The notes beneath the pieces are model-generated. The model was not told the origin of the DNA, searched no databases, and saw only the letters and a list, made by a program, of their open reading frames with translations. From positions 1,581,501 to 1,645,500 of the forward strand of contig NZ_CP060695.1 of assembly GCF_014352875.1 (NCBI RefSeq): a stretch of 64,000 nucleotides of DNA. The letters are read 5' to 3'. This document shows, piece by piece, positions 41,822 to 52,175 of the stretch. How positions within the stretch are numbered: the stretch's first letter is position 1; each line of letters opens with the position of its first letter. The DNA comes from Polaribacter pectinis (GTDB taxonomy: Bacteria > Bacteroidota > Bacteroidia > Flavobacteriales > Flavobacteriaceae). The translations under genes and the position numbers were made by a program.

Positions 41822-44263
41822 TTAATACGCATCCACATCTACAATAAAACGAATTGGTCTAAAATCTTTTACAGCTTCAAACGTATTTCTAATCTTGGTT
41901 ACTTGCGCTTTTGTATTTGCTAAATTTTGTTTTGGCGGAATTTTAATTACTAAATTCTTAATATATTGATTCCGAATTCTAGAAACTGCAGGTGCAGTTG
42001 GGCCCAAAACATGTTCGCCAAAAGAATTATATAATGCTTTAAAAAGCCAATTGATTCCAGTATCAACTTTGTTATAATCTTTATGTTTTAAAGTGATTTT
42101 TATCAATCTGTAATAAGGTGGATATTTATATTGCCAACGTTCTTGCAACTGCTCTTTATACATTTCCATATAATTTGTCGTAGAAACTTGTTGCAATATT
42201 TGATGGTAAGGATTGTAAGTTTGAATGGCGACATTTCCTTGTTTTTTACTTCTTCCTGCTCTTCCAGAAACTTGCACCATTAATTGATACGCTCTTTCAT
42301 GTGCTCTAAAATCTGGGAAATTCAGCATAGAATCTGCATTTAGAATTCCCACCAAAGTAACATTATCGAAATCTAAACCTTTCGATAACATTTGTGTTCC
42401 CACCAAAATATCGATTTCTCTGGCTTCAAATGCGCCAATTATTTTCTGATAACCGAATTTTCCACGAGTTGTGTCTAAATCCATTCTACCGATTTTAAAA
42501 TCGGGAAATAATTCTTTTAATTCTAACTCTATTTGTTCGGTTCCAAAACCTTTGGTATCTAAAGTATTGCTTCCACAGGAACCACAAGAATTTGGCATTG
42601 CACGTTGGTAATTGCAATAATGACAACGCAATTCGTTTCTGTATTTATGATACGTTAGAGAAACATCACAATTTGGGCATTGAGGTGAAATCCCACATGT
42701 TTTACATTCTACAACAGGCGAAAATCCTCTTCTATTTTGAAATAAAATTACTTGTTCTTTTTCATCTAAAGCTTCCTGAATTAATTTGAGCATTCTGTCC
42801 GAAAAATGACCTTTCATTTCCTTCTTCTTGTGCTTATCTTTTACGTCAATCAATTCTATTTTTGGTAATTGCACATTTCCATGACGTCTGTTTAACTCCA
42901 CAAAACCGTACTTTTTTTGTTCTGCATTAAAATAGCTTTCCAAAGACGGAGTTGCAGAACCTAATAAAATTTTCGCTTTGTGAATGTTTGATAAAACAAT
43001 GGCAGAATCACGTGCATTATATCTTGGTGAAGGCTCGAATTGTTTGTAGGAAGTTTCGTGTTCTTCATCTACAACTATTAAACCTAAATTAGAAAAAGGC
43101 AAAAAAATTGAAGAACGAGCGCCTAAAATAATTTGTGCTTTCGATTTATTTTCCAATACATTATTCCACACTTCTACTCTTTCGTTCATGGAATATTTGG
43201 AGTGAAATACAGAAATCTGATTCCCAAAATAAACCTGTAAACGAGTAATTATTTGTGTGGTTAATGCAATTTCTGGCAATAAGAATAAAACTTGTTTTCC
43301 TTCGTCTAAAACTTCTTGCATCAATTTTGTATAGACTTCTGTTTTACCAGAACTTGTAATTCCGTGTAAAAGTGTAACGTCTTTTTCTTTAAAAGTTTCT
43401 TTGATTTCTTTTAGCGCAATTTCTTGAAATTCGTTTAGCTTTTTTAAATCGTTTGTATCTCCTTTAAAACTAATTCTATCGGTTTTAATGTGATAAAATT
43501 CGAAGATATTTTTATCAACCAATGATTTTAAGATTGATGTAGAAACATTTGCCTTCTCTTCTAAATCCTTTGCTTTTATCGGCTTTTTAGTTGTTGATAA
43601 TTGAAAAAAAGTTAAAACAGCATCTCTTTGCTTTTTTGCTCTTGATAATTCTTCTAACAAGGAATTTAAAGATTCATCTGAACTATAATCTGCATGCAAA
43701 CGAACATATTTTACCAATTTTGGTTTGTACTGTTCGTAAATTTCTTCTTTAATGTAAATGGCTGATTTTTTAATCAATTCATTTACAATGGGCATTACTT
43801 TTTTCTTACCTAAAATATCTGCAACTTGGTGTATTGTTAATTGCGATTGATGTTGCAATGCTTCAAAAATGAGAAACTCGTCATCTTCTAAAATAGTTTC
43901 GTCTGTAAAAGCTTCGTTTTTATAAACAATAGTTTCACTTTCTAACAAAAAAGCAGATGGCAAAGATGCTCTGTAAACATCGCCTAAAGAACACATATAA
44001 TATTTAGCAATCCAGCTCCAATGTTTTAATTGTTGCTCATTTACCAAAGGTTTTTCATCTAAAATCTGGTTTATTTCCTTTGCTTCATACAAAGTTGGTG
44101 CAGTTTGATGAATTTCATAAACCAATGCTGTATACATTTTCGTTTTTCCAAAAGAAACAGCAACACGCATTCCTTTTTGCAAGAAATTAGCTTCTTCTTC
44201 TGTAACAGAGTACGTAAATGTTTTCTGTAATGGAATTGGTAATATGACGTTTATAAAGTGGAT
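41822..44263 (-). CDS. priA: Primosomal replication restart helicase PriA, non-ATG start
   Basis: 3'-5' helicase that reloads the replisome at stalled forks. About 813 residues. Walker A is HGITSSGKTEVY, Walker B VVDEEHE, with the zinc-binding cysteine cluster (CKTCGISPQCPNC, RCHYCNYQ, SCGSCGS) and helicase motif QVSGRAGRSKKQG. The conserved N-terminal 3'-end-binding domain (FINVILPIPLQKTFTYSV) extends 27 codons upstream of the first TTG (44182) and 31 upstream of the first in-frame ATG (44170). No ATG, GTG or TTG lies between there and the in-frame stop near 44291, so an ATC (44263) or ATT (44266) start is the best fit. Coordinates here use ATC. Confidence 0.9.
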   Translation of the reverse strand: MHFINVILPIPLQKTFTYSVTEEEANFLQKGMRVAVSFGKTKMYTALVYEIHQTAPTLYEAKEINQILDEKPLVNEQQLKHWSWIAKYYMCSLGDVYRASLPSAFLLESETIVYKNEAFTDETILEDDEFLIFEALQHQSQLTIHQVADILGKKKVMPIVNELIKKSAIYIKEEIYEQYKPKLVKYVRLHADYSSDESLNSLLEELSRAKKQRDAVLTFFQLSTTKKPIKAKDLEEKANVSTSILKSLVDKNIFEFYHIKTDRISFKGDTNDLKKLNEFQEIALKEIKETFKEKDVTLLHGITSSGKTEVYTKLMQEVLDEGKQVLFLLPEIALTTQIITRLQVYFGNQISVFHSKYSMNERVEVWNNVLENKSKAQIILGARSSIFLPFSNLGLIVVDEEHETSYKQFEPSPRYNARDSAIVLSNIHKAKILLGSATPSLESYFNAEQKKYGFVELNRRHGNVQLPKIELIDVKDKHKKKEMKGHFSDRMLKLIQEALDEKEQVILFQNRRGFSPVVECKTCGISPQCPNCDVSLTYHKYRNELRCHYCNYQRAMPNSCGSCGSNTLDTKGFGTEQIELELKELFPDFKIGRMDLDTTRGKFGYQKIIGAFEAREIDILVGTQMLSKGLDFDNVTLVGILNADSMLNFPDFRAHERAYQLMVQVSGRAGRSKKQGNVAIQTYNPYHQILQQVSTTNYMEMYKEQLQERWQYKYPPYYRLIKITLKHKDYNKVDTGINWLFKALYNSFGEHVLGPTAPAVSRIRNQYIKNLVIKIPPKQNLANTKAQVTKIRNTFEAVKDFRPIRFIVDVDAY

Positions 44264-44285
44264 AATTGTTGTATTTGTATGAAAC

Positions 44286-44293
44286 CAAAACTA
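44286..44293 (-). promoter_or_regulatory. -7 box of priA
   Basis: On the minus strand TAGTTTTG is an exact TAnnTTTG. Transcription would begin around 44280, only some 15-17 bases before the proposed ATC/ATT start, which rules out a longer upstream coding region. Confidence 0.6.
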
Positions 44294-44587
44294 CGCAAAA
44301 TTCACTACATTTTCATTAGAAATTTATAAACAATATGACTTCTAATCATTCGAAAAGTAAAGGGAAATTATATTTTTTTATTGAATTGAAAATTGTGGGT
44401 ATTTTCCTATGTTAGAACAACCTAAAAAATGGGTTTCTTTGGTTTTGGAAGAATAAATTTAAATTTTAAAAGACAGGTGTTTTCCTCTTGATTTTCTCCT
44501 TTAAAAAATCGAACTTCGCTAACTATGAATATAAGTCATTAAAATGACGTCATATTCGTGTTAACGTTTGCAATAAATTAAAAAATT
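44294..44587. other. Intergenic region with an imperfect inverted repeat
   Basis: No gene is evident. Near its right end GAATATAAGTCATT and AATGACGTCATATTC (about 44527-44557) form an imperfect hairpin flanked by GCTAAC and GTTAAC. A -7-like AACGTTTG (44563-44570) precedes the FG-GAP gene's ATG by 17 bp. Confidence 0.45.
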
Positions 44588-47050
44588 ATGATAAAAAAAA
44601 CATGCTATCTAATATTTTTCATCTTTAGTAATCTTTACTCACAAGTTAACTTTACTAATGGAGAAACACTTTTAGATTTAACACATTATTCTTCAGACAT
44701 ATCAGCATTAGCTGCAGCAGATCTAAATAACGATGGATATAAAGAAATAATAGTTGGATCCTATTACGATAATACTATAATGTTTTACAAAAATATTAAT
44801 GGTGATATTCAATACTTTCAAAGGCAACTTTTAATTCAAAACCCAAATACAAATTACTACTCTGATTTCGATATATATTGTGAAGATGTTGATAGTGATG
44901 GTTTAATTGATATTGCTGTTACACATTCTAATTCAGGTAAAATTTCATGGTATAAAAACTTAGGTGATTATAACTTTGATGGAGAAAGAGCTATTGCAGT
45001 TATTAATAAACCCAAAAGTTTAGTTGTCGGAGATATAGATAATGATGGTGATAATGATTTCATTGTTGGATCTGAAGATGTTGATAAAATAACGTTGTTA
45101 TTAAATAATAGTTTAGCCGTATTTAATGAACAGGTAATAATCTCAAATACAAATTATGCAGTTAACAAAGTTAAGCTATATGATTTAGATAAAAACGGTT
45201 ATTTAGATGTTATTGGTGGACAGGAAAATGGAAATATATATTGGTCTAAAAATATAGATGGCGTTAATTTCTCTTCTGCCCAGTTTATAACAGGAGCTGC
45301 AGATGACGGTTATGGTTTTGACTTTTTAGATGTAAACGGAGATTCTTATGATGATATCATTTTTTCATCTAATTATGATGATAACTTAAAATATTTGTTA
45401 AACATAAACGGAAATTCTTTTTCTTCTGAATCTATAATAGACAGTTCTTTATCAGACCCATACAATCTATTAGTGAAAGATTTTGATCATGATGGTCTAA
45501 AAGATATTATTGTATCTACTACTTCAGATGATAAAATAGGTTGGTATAAAAACAATAACGGTTCGTTTTCTTCTATAATTCAGATTACTAATAATGTTAA
45601 TAATCCTAAATATTTTTTAATTGAAGATCTCGATAATGATAACTCATTAGAAATAATTACTTCGTCATATCAGTCTAATGAATCCGGGGGTCAAAAACTT
45701 TCAGTTTTCAAAAAAAGCCCCACATCAAGTTCTTATGAGGAAAACATAATAAATTTTCATTTTAGTGCTGCAAATGCAGTTCAAATAGCAGATTTAGATA
45801 ATGATGGAAATAATGATATTATATCTGCATTCAAATCTATTGTATGGAACAAAAATCATGGAAACGATGTTTTTTCTTCTCAATATTTAATTTCTCAAAA
45901 CATAAACAATTTATTTACATTAGATGTTGAAGTTAAAGATTTAAATAATGATGGATGGTTAGATATAATTGGAATAACTGGTGGCAATTTAGAAATTTAT
46001 AAAAACATGAATGGCGAAAATTTCATTCCAATTCATACCCAAGTAATAGATGAAGAAGGAGAGGATATAGAAATTAGTGATGTAAATAATGATGGATATT
46101 TTGATATTTTAATTTCGCATAGAAATGGTGAAACACCAATAAGTAAAGTTATAAATAATGGAAATTTTGACTTTCAAAGTATAACACCTATCTACACTTT
46201 TGGAGGAACTGGATATAAAGCTTATAATTTCAAATGCGGAGATGTAGACAAAGATGGATATATAGATATTGTTGTTGGCGCAAGTGACGTTTCTGAAATT
46301 CATTGGTTAAAAAATGATGGAAATGGAAATTTCACATATCAATATATTGTATCTTCTATTGCATGTAATAAAATCGATATTGGCGACCTAGATAATGATG
46401 GAAACATAGATATTATAGCAGCTGGTAACTATAGCTATGGAAACTCAGATTTAAATTGGTTAGAAAACAACTCTGAAGGTTTTTCGTCTCCTACGAAAAT
46501 TGATACTCAAAGCTTAAAATCAATAACATTAGGCGATATTGACAACGATGGTTTTCTCGATATTGTTGGGACTTCTTATGAGTATTATTCTCCTTACGAT
46601 GAAAGGATTCTTTATTATTTATTTAAAGACGGTTCATTTGAAAGTCAAATGACTATTGAAAGTCTTGGTGATGCTCTTAGTTTAACAAAGGATGCAGTTT
46701 TAGGTGATTTAAATAATGATAACAAACTAGATATTGTTTCCAGTTATTATTTTATAAATTCTGTTAAATACTTTATGAATTCATCTACCTTATCTTTAGA
46801 AGATATTAATCTTACAAATTCTAGAAATTTTAAAATATATCCAAACCCAAGTATTGAGTTTATTTATTGGAATAAAAATTTAAATATTTCTAACATATCA
46901 ATTTTTAATTCAATAGGGAAATTAATGTATCGCAATGATAAAAAGATTACTATTGATAAATTAAATGTGAGTTTCATTCCAAAAGGATTGTATTTTATTG
47001 TTGCGAAATCAGACCAATCTATATACACAACAAAGTTAATAATTAAATAA
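44588..47050 (+). CDS. Secreted FG-GAP/VCBS repeat protein with T9SS sorting signal
   Basis: An 820-residue exported protein. Signal peptide IKKTCYLIFFIFSNLYSQ. From about 30 to 735 it consists of at least ten FG-GAP/VCBS-type repeats, each with a calcium-binding-like loop such as DLNNDGYKEI, DVDSDGLIDI, DIDNDGDNDF and DLDNDGNNDI; these build a beta propeller resembling integrin heads. The final 75 residues are a type A T9SS tail (IYPNPSIEFIYW ending TTKLIIK). A cell-surface or secreted adhesin or enzyme-associated protein is likely; substrate unknown. It stands alone between priA and lon, flanked by repeat-rich intergenic DNA. Confidence 0.88.
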   Translation: MIKKTCYLIFFIFSNLYSQVNFTNGETLLDLTHYSSDISALAAADLNNDGYKEIIVGSYYDNTIMFYKNINGDIQYFQRQLLIQNPNTNYYSDFDIYCEDVDSDGLIDIAVTHSNSGKISWYKNLGDYNFDGERAIAVINKPKSLVVGDIDNDGDNDFIVGSEDVDKITLLLNNSLAVFNEQVIISNTNYAVNKVKLYDLDKNGYLDVIGGQENGNIYWSKNIDGVNFSSAQFITGAADDGYGFDFLDVNGDSYDDIIFSSNYDDNLKYLLNINGNSFSSESIIDSSLSDPYNLLVKDFDHDGLKDIIVSTTSDDKIGWYKNNNGSFSSIIQITNNVNNPKYFLIEDLDNDNSLEIITSSYQSNESGGQKLSVFKKSPTSSSYEENIINFHFSAANAVQIADLDNDGNNDIISAFKSIVWNKNHGNDVFSSQYLISQNINNLFTLDVEVKDLNNDGWLDIIGITGGNLEIYKNMNGENFIPIHTQVIDEEGEDIEISDVNNDGYFDILISHRNGETPISKVINNGNFDFQSITPIYTFGGTGYKAYNFKCGDVDKDGYIDIVVGASDVSEIHWLKNDGNGNFTYQYIVSSIACNKIDIGDLDNDGNIDIIAAGNYSYGNSDLNWLENNSEGFSSPTKIDTQSLKSITLGDIDNDGFLDIVGTSYEYYSPYDERILYYLFKDGSFESQMTIESLGDALSLTKDAVLGDLNNDNKLDIVSSYYFINSVKYFMNSSTLSLEDINLTNSRNFKIYPNPSIEFIYWNKNLNISNISIFNSIGKLMYRNDKKITIDKLNVSFIPKGLYFIVAKSDQSIYTTKLIIK

Positions 47051-47270
47051 ATCTATTGGCAACACCGTATAAAATTAATTGATAGTATAAGCTTACTTAA
47101 GAAAATATTTGCAAGCTTTCTCTTTGGTTTGTGTTTGCTAAATTTTGTGTTTAAAACAAGCAACAAACCATACACAATAACGTTAGCGAATTATTTAAAA
47201 AAACTCTTTTTAGCACATAATTAAAAAGCAATTAGAATTTTAAATTCTCTACAAAGCTAGCAAACAAGTT

Positions 47271-47350
47271 TAGCCGTGATTGAACGGTTTGTTTGAGCTC
47301 TTTTTTCTTTTTCAGAAAAAAAGCGAGTAGTGAAAGCGCGAAATAGCTTC
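47271..47350. repeat. Probable dispersed intergenic repeat
   Basis: The stretch starting TAGCCGTGATTGAACGG and ending GCGCGAAATAGCTTC has GC content above its surroundings and contains a partial hairpin (CTCTTTTTTC / GAAAAAAAGCGAG). I recall similar stretches scattered in flavobacterial genomes; only one copy is in this window. The rest of the 47051-47354 gap holds no gene I can support. Confidence 0.4.
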
Positions 47351-47354
47351 AAAA

Positions 47355-47391
47355 AAATAAGCCTCCAATTAAATATATTGGAGGCTTATTT
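47355..47391 (-). terminator. Terminator after lon
   Basis: AAATAAGCCTCCAAT pairs exactly with ATTGGAGGCTTATTT around a seven-base loop, one base beyond the lon stop. Confidence 0.88.
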
Positions 47392-47392
47392 G

Positions 47393-49846
47393 TTAGACTA
47401 ATTTTTTAGCTTTCTTCACTTTTTGATTTGTGAGTGCGATTTCTATTACTTGTTTCATATCAGAAACATAATGGAATGTTAGTCCTTTTAAGTAACTTTC
47501 TTTTATTTCTAAAATGTCTTTTCTGTTGTCTTCACACAGAATTATTTCTTTAATATTGGCTCTTTTTGCAGCTAATATTTTTTCTTTAATTCCGCCAACT
47601 GGTAATACTTTTCCACGTAAAGTGATTTCGCCAGTCATTGCTAATTTGTTTTTTACTTTGCGTTGTGTATACGAAGAAACTAAAGAGGTTAACATGGTAA
47701 TACCAGCACTTGGGCCGTCTTTTGGTGTTGCACCTTCTGGAACGTGAATATGGACGTTGTATTTCTCCATAATTTCTGGTTTAATACCAAATTCTTCTGC
47801 GTTTGACTTGATATATTGCAAAGCAATAGTTGCAGATTCTTTCATTACAGTTCCTAAATTACCAGTTATAGAAAGGTTTCCTTTTCCTTTTGATAAAATA
47901 GATTCTATAAATAAAATATCGCCACCAACTTGTGTCCAAGCCAATCCTGTTACAACTCCTGCAACGCCATTATTTTCGTATTTGTCTCTGTTTCTTGGTG
48001 TTCCAAGAACTTCTTCTACTTTTTCTGATGATAAAGAAATGTCATATTCTTCTTCCATAGCAATAGATTTTGCGGCAAAACGCACAACTTTTGCTATTTT
48101 CTTTTCTAAACCTCTAACACCAGATTCACGTGTATAACCTTCTACAATTTGCTCGATTTGTTTTTTACCTAACTTTAAATGTTCGGTTGTTAAACCGTGT
48201 TCTTTTAATTGTTTTGGTAATAAATGTCTTTTTGCGATTTCAATTTTTTCTTCAATTGTATACCCAGTAACATTTATAATTTCCATTCTATCGCGCAAAG
48301 CCCAAGGAATTTGTCCTAAATTATTTGCTGTGGCAATGAAAAGGATTTTAGATAAATCGTACCCAACTTCTAAATAATTGTCATAAAAAGCTTCGTTTTG
48401 TTCTGGATCTAACACTTCTAACATTGCAGAAGATGGATCTCCTTGATGACTTTGCCCTAACTTATCTATTTCATCTAAAACAAAAACTGGGTTTGAACTT
48501 CCCGCTTTTTTCAAATTCTGAATTAAACGTCCTGGCATTGCACCAATGTATGTTTTTCTGTGTCCGCGAATTTCTGCTTCGTCTCTTAAACCACCTAAAG
48601 ACATTCTAACGTATTTACGTCCTAATGCTTCTGCAACCGATTTTCCTAGAGAAGTTTTACCAACTCCTGGAGGTCCGTATAAACAGATTATTGGCGATTT
48701 CATATCGTTTCTCAACTTTAAAACTGCCAAGTGTTCAATAATTCTTTCTTTTACTTTTTCTAAACCAAAATGGTCTCTATCTAAAATTTTTGTTGCTCTC
48801 TTTAGGTCGAATTTATCTACTGTATATTCTCCCCAAGGCAATTCTAGCAACAATTCTAAATAACTTCTTTGCACACCATATTCTGCAGCTTGTGGGTTCA
48901 TTCTTTTTAAACGATTCAACTCTTTTTCGAAAGTTGTAGCTACTTCTTTCGTCCATTTTTTAGATTTTGCTTGCTTGCGCATTTCCTCTAATTCTTGGTC
49001 GTTAGAAACACCACCCAATTCTTCTTGAATGGTTTTTAACTGCTGATGTAAATAATATTCTCTTTGTTGTTGGTCTAAGTCTTCACGAGTTTTAGACTGA
49101 ATATCATTACGTAATTGTAATTTTTGAAGTTCTTTATTTAGGTTTTTTAACGCTAATAAAGCACGTTCTTTTAGATTGTCTTTTTCTAAAATTACTTGTT
49201 TTTGCGCTACAGTTAAATCCATATTTGAGGAAATAAAATTCACCAAAAACGAATTAGACTGAATATTTTTAATAGCAAATGAAGCTTCTGAAGGCAACAT
49301 TGGGTTTTCTTTAATTACCTCTAAAGCTTGTTCTTTTATAGAATCTATAATAGCATCAAACTCTTTTTGGTCATCTACTTCTCTATCTTCTACAGCTTCT
49401 TTTACGGTTGCTTTTAAATACGGTTCATCTTGAATAATTGTATCAATCTCGAAACGTTTTTTACCTTGAATAATAACAGTTGTATTTCCATCAGGCATTT
49501 TTAAAACACGTAAAATCTGGGCTACAACACCTGTAGTATGAATATCTTTTAAACCAGGTTCTTCTTCCTCCTCATTTTTCTGTGCAACAACACCAATTAC
49601 TTTGCTTCCTTTATTTGCATCTTTTATTAACTGAATAGATTTATCTCTACCAGCAGTAATAGGAATTACAACTCCAGGAAATAAAACGGTATTTCTTAAC
49701 GGTAAAATTGGTAAAATTTCTGGTACACTTTCTTTGTTGATGATTTCCTCATCTTCTGGCGTCATTAAAGGAATTAACTCCGAATCTTCATTCATCATGT
49801 TTTGAAGCGACAAATTGTCCATACTTAATACTTTTGGTTTGCTCAT
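47393..49846 (-). CDS. lon: ATP-dependent Lon protease
   Basis: Cytoplasmic AAA+ protease that removes damaged and selected regulatory proteins. About 817 residues from the ATG at 49846 (an ATG six codons upstream, 49864, is also possible). N-terminal LON domain (about 45-240; [19 protein letters not shown]), coiled coil, AAA+ module with Walker [14 protein letters not shown] and Walker [12 protein letters not shown], and protease domain with the catalytic serine in [11 protein letters not shown] and lysine in [13 protein letters not shown]. Bacteroidota Lon carries a slightly extended N terminus, as here. Single-gene unit. Confidence 0.97.
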   Translation of the reverse strand: MSKPKVLSMDNLSLQNMMNEDSELIPLMTPEDEEIINKESVPEILPILPLRNTVLFPGVVIPITAGRDKSIQLIKDANKGSKVIGVVAQKNEEEEEPGLKDIHTTGVVAQILRVLKMPDGNTTVIIQGKKRFEIDTIIQDEPYLKATVKEAVEDREVDDQKEFDAIIDSIKEQALEVIKENPMLPSEASFAIKNIQSNSFLVNFISSNMDLTVAQKQVILEKDNLKERALLALKNLNKELQKLQLRNDIQSKTREDLDQQQREYYLHQQLKTIQEELGGVSNDQELEEMRKQAKSKKWTKEVATTFEKELNRLKRMNPQAAEYGVQRSYLELLLELPWGEYTVDKFDLKRATKILDRDHFGLEKVKERIIEHLAVLKLRNDMKSPIICLYGPPGVGKTSLGKSVAEALGRKYVRMSLGGLRDEAEIRGHRKTYIGAMPGRLIQNLKKAGSSNPVFVLDEIDKLGQSHQGDPSSAMLEVLDPEQNEAFYDNYLEVGYDLSKILFIATANNLGQIPWALRDRMEIINVTGYTIEEKIEIAKRHLLPKQLKEHGLTTEHLKLGKKQIEQIVEGYTRESGVRGLEKKIAKVVRFAAKSIAMEEEYDISLSSEKVEEVLGTPRNRDKYENNGVAGVVTGLAWTQVGGDILFIESILSKGKGNLSITGNLGTVMKESATIALQYIKSNAEEFGIKPEIMEKYNVHIHVPEGATPKDGPSAGITMLTSLVSSYTQRKVKNKLAMTGEITLRGKVLPVGGIKEKILAAKRANIKEIILCEDNRKDILEIKESYLKGLTFHYVSDMKQVIEIALTNQKVKKAKKLV

Positions 49847-50096
49847 GTGCTTTATATGTGTCATACTGACATTGATTTATTTTTGATGAGAAATCAATAT
49901 CAATTATTTGTTTTTAAAATTCTGATTATCAAATAGATAAATTTACCTAAATTGATAATCTACTTTATAAAAACAATTGTTGTGCCAAAGGAATTTTAAT
50001 CTAATAAATACTTTAACCTTAAAAATATATTTTAAAACAAATTAAATCTTAAACTAATATTCTAATCAGTAACCTATTTAAATTAAGCCATAATCT

Positions 50097-50104
50097 TATA
50101 TTTG
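50097..50104 (+). promoter_or_regulatory. -7 box of the 50127 gene
   Basis: TATATTTG is an exact TAnnTTTG, 22 bp before the ATG at 50127. The 49865-50096 stretch otherwise holds the divergent lon upstream region and no gene. Confidence 0.55.
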
Positions 50105-50126
50105 TTATAATTAAAAATACGTTTTT

Positions 50127-50978
50127 ATGGTTTTAGTATATGTTTTTCTTGTTTTAGCAGGTATTATTTTACTATTTATTTCCCTTAAAGGAAAAAATAA
50201 AAGTTATTCTAATCTAGTAAATTTCTTATTAACTACTGTTGCTACACTTATTGGTGTAATTATGGCAATAAATGTAAGTGTAGATAATGAAATGGAAAAA
50301 GAAAAAGAAGATTTAGTTAAAATTTTAGAATCTGGAGTTTACGTGATTGAAAAAGTATCGAAATATGTTGAAAGTACAGATTCTAAAACCACTGATTACA
50401 AGCAAATCGCCTCAAATCTTACTAAAGCTAAAAATACTAAAGAGAGAGATTCTTTAAAAAGTTTAATGTCTTATCAAAAAAAGAATATAAAACCAAATAA
50501 TCAAGATCATTTTTTTGATTCTATTAAAAAGGGAATAGACAGTTTAAAAATTGTATTCAAAAAAAATATAATAAAACCTTTAGATACCGAAAATGAAAAC
50601 AATTTAGGTGCTGTCATATTAGGAGATATGAAGTTACCTTTTCCAGATTATATTGGAGCCTTACTGAACAATCCTGATTTTTTAAAGGGTTTAAGTAAAA
50701 AAAGCTTGTTAACACTTAATGAAGATTATATTAATTTACAGCGTACTTATGAATTTACAAAAGAGTCTAATGGCGAGACACTATTTTATATGATGGCATT
50801 AAATAAAATAAAAAGTACACTACAAATAGAAACCGCATTTCAAGAAGAAAGAATTACAGAAAAACAGCTATATGAAAATTTTTATTTAGCAGAAAAAATA
50901 CAATCATCTGAATATATTTATAAATATTCACAAAATAAAAGCAAGCCAAAAAATAATTCCCTTCCAATGAAAGAATAG
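50127..50978 (+). CDS. Membrane protein of unknown function
   Basis: A 283-residue protein I do not recognise. Two hydrophobic helices lie near residues 2-20 and 32-52 (VLVYVFLVLAGIILLFISL; FLLTTVATLIGVIMAINVSV), followed by a long, charged, helical soluble region with no clear domain. Its C-terminal part (about 60-283) probably faces the periplasm or cytoplasm as a helical bundle. Monocistronic with its own -7 box; no signal that links it to lon or to the sigma module downstream. Confidence 0.6.
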   Translation: MVLVYVFLVLAGIILLFISLKGKNKSYSNLVNFLLTTVATLIGVIMAINVSVDNEMEKEKEDLVKILESGVYVIEKVSKYVESTDSKTTDYKQIASNLTKAKNTKERDSLKSLMSYQKKNIKPNNQDHFFDSIKKGIDSLKIVFKKNIIKPLDTENENNLGAVILGDMKLPFPDYIGALLNNPDFLKGLSKKSLLTLNEDYINLQRTYEFTKESNGETLFYMMALNKIKSTLQIETAFQEERITEKQLYENFYLAEKIQSSEYIYKYSQNKSKPKNNSLPMKE

Positions 50979-51094
50979 TTCTTTTTTTACCGGAAATCTC
51001 CTTCAATATTTCCTAAAAACAAAAAGTTTACTTTTATTTCCGCAAAACTGTCACAACTCAAAAACAGTTTTGTCTTTAGTATAGAAACGTTTTA

Positions 51095-51661
51095 TTGGAA
51101 GCTAATCAACCACATATAACCAACCTTATAGAACGCTGCAAAAAGTCGGATAAAAACGCGCAATTAGAAATTTATAAAAGGTATTACAAAGCCATGTATA
51201 ATGTTTCTTATCGTATTTTAAAAGATGAATTTGAAGCCGAAGATATAATGCAAGAAGCATTTTTAACAGTTTTCACTAAAATGGATTCTTATAAAGGTGA
51301 AGTTACTTTTGGCGCGTGGTTAAAAAGAATAGTAATTAATAAAAGTTTGACACAGTTAAAGAAAAACACTAGATATCAAGAGGTTAAAATGGAAGTAATT
51401 CCTAATGATGATTTTGAAGAAGAAGCAATAGATTACTCTGGTTTAAAAGCCAAAAACGTATTAAGTTGCCTACAGAGTTTAAAAGAAAATTATAGATTGG
51501 TATTGAATTTGCATTTAATTGAAGGTTATGATTATGAAGAAATTTCGCAAATTTTAGATTATACCAATGAAAATGTTAGAACAACCGTTTCTAGAGCAAA
51601 AAAGAAATTAAAGCAAGTGCTACTTGCCGAAAATATAAAAGCACAAGCATATGGAAGATAA
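51095..51661 (+). CDS. ECF-type RNA polymerase sigma factor, TTG start
   Basis: A 188-residue group 4 sigma factor. Region 2: AQLEIYKRYYKAMYNVSYRIL, EDIMQEAFLTVFTKMDSY, FGAWLKRIVINKSLTQLKK. Region 4: LHLIEGYDYEEISQILDYTNENVRTTVSRAKKKLKQ (in part: EISQILDYTNENVRTTVSRA). An in-frame stop at 51077 and absence of ATG or GTG before residue 34 make TTG (51095) the only reasonable start. First gene of a coupled run: its end overlaps the next start by 11 bp. Confidence 0.92.
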   Translation: MEANQPHITNLIERCKKSDKNAQLEIYKRYYKAMYNVSYRILKDEFEAEDIMQEAFLTVFTKMDSYKGEVTFGAWLKRIVINKSLTQLKKNTRYQEVKMEVIPNDDFEEEAIDYSGLKAKNVLSCLQSLKENYRLVLNLHLIEGYDYEEISQILDYTNENVRTTVSRAKKKLKQVLLAENIKAQAYGR

Positions 51662-52175
51662 ATTACATCAATTTTTTTCTGAAAATGAATTCGATTTTAA
51701 CGAACCGCATCAAAATCATTTAGAACGTTTCGAGCGAAAGTTGAATCAGCCTACAAAATATAAAAAGACCTCATGGAAATGGTTAAGTGTTGCTGCTTCT
51801 GTTGTTTTAATCTTTGGATTTTGGTTGGGTAGCAATCATCAAAAAAGACAACTAGATTTGGCAGATGTATCTCCAAAAATGGAAGAAGTACAAAGTTATT
51901 TTGTGTCTACAATTCATCAAGAATTAAAAACCCTTGAAAAAAACAGAAATTTAGATACAGAAAGCATCATAGAAAGTGCTTTAAATGAATTAGAAGAATT
52001 AGAAGATAACTATAAAGTGTTTGTAAAAGATTTGACTAAAAATGGCAAACAAAGAAGAATTATAAATGCAATGATAAAAAATTATCAAAGACGTTTAGAC
52101 ATTTTAGAAAACACGTTAAAACAAATTGAACAAATAAAAAATCCTAACCTATTAAACAATGAAATCTATATATAA
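51651..52175 (+). CDS. Single-TM protein, probable anti-sigma factor
   Basis: A 174-residue protein: short acidic cytoplasmic part (1-44), one transmembrane helix (about 45-62, WLSVAASVVLIFGFWLG), and a helical periplasmic part (about 65-174, HQELKTLEKNRNLDTESI). It overlaps the sigma gene upstream by 11 bp and the beta-repeat gene downstream by 17 bp, the position of an anti-sigma factor. It lacks the zinc motif of classical ZAS anti-sigmas. Confidence 0.65.
   Translation: MEDKLHQFFSENEFDFNEPHQNHLERFERKLNQPTKYKKTSWKWLSVAASVVLIFGFWLGSNHQKRQLDLADVSPKMEEVQSYFVSTIHQELKTLEKNRNLDTESIIESALNELEELEDNYKVFVKDLTKNGKQRRIINAMIKNYQRRLDILENTLKQIEQIKNPNLLNNEIYI

Noticed and set aside
47757..48137. Open frames on the + strand opposite lon, and similar frames opposite lpxC, porX, priA and others
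   Set aside because: They are antisense shadows of well-supported genes, with no family motifs and no promoter.
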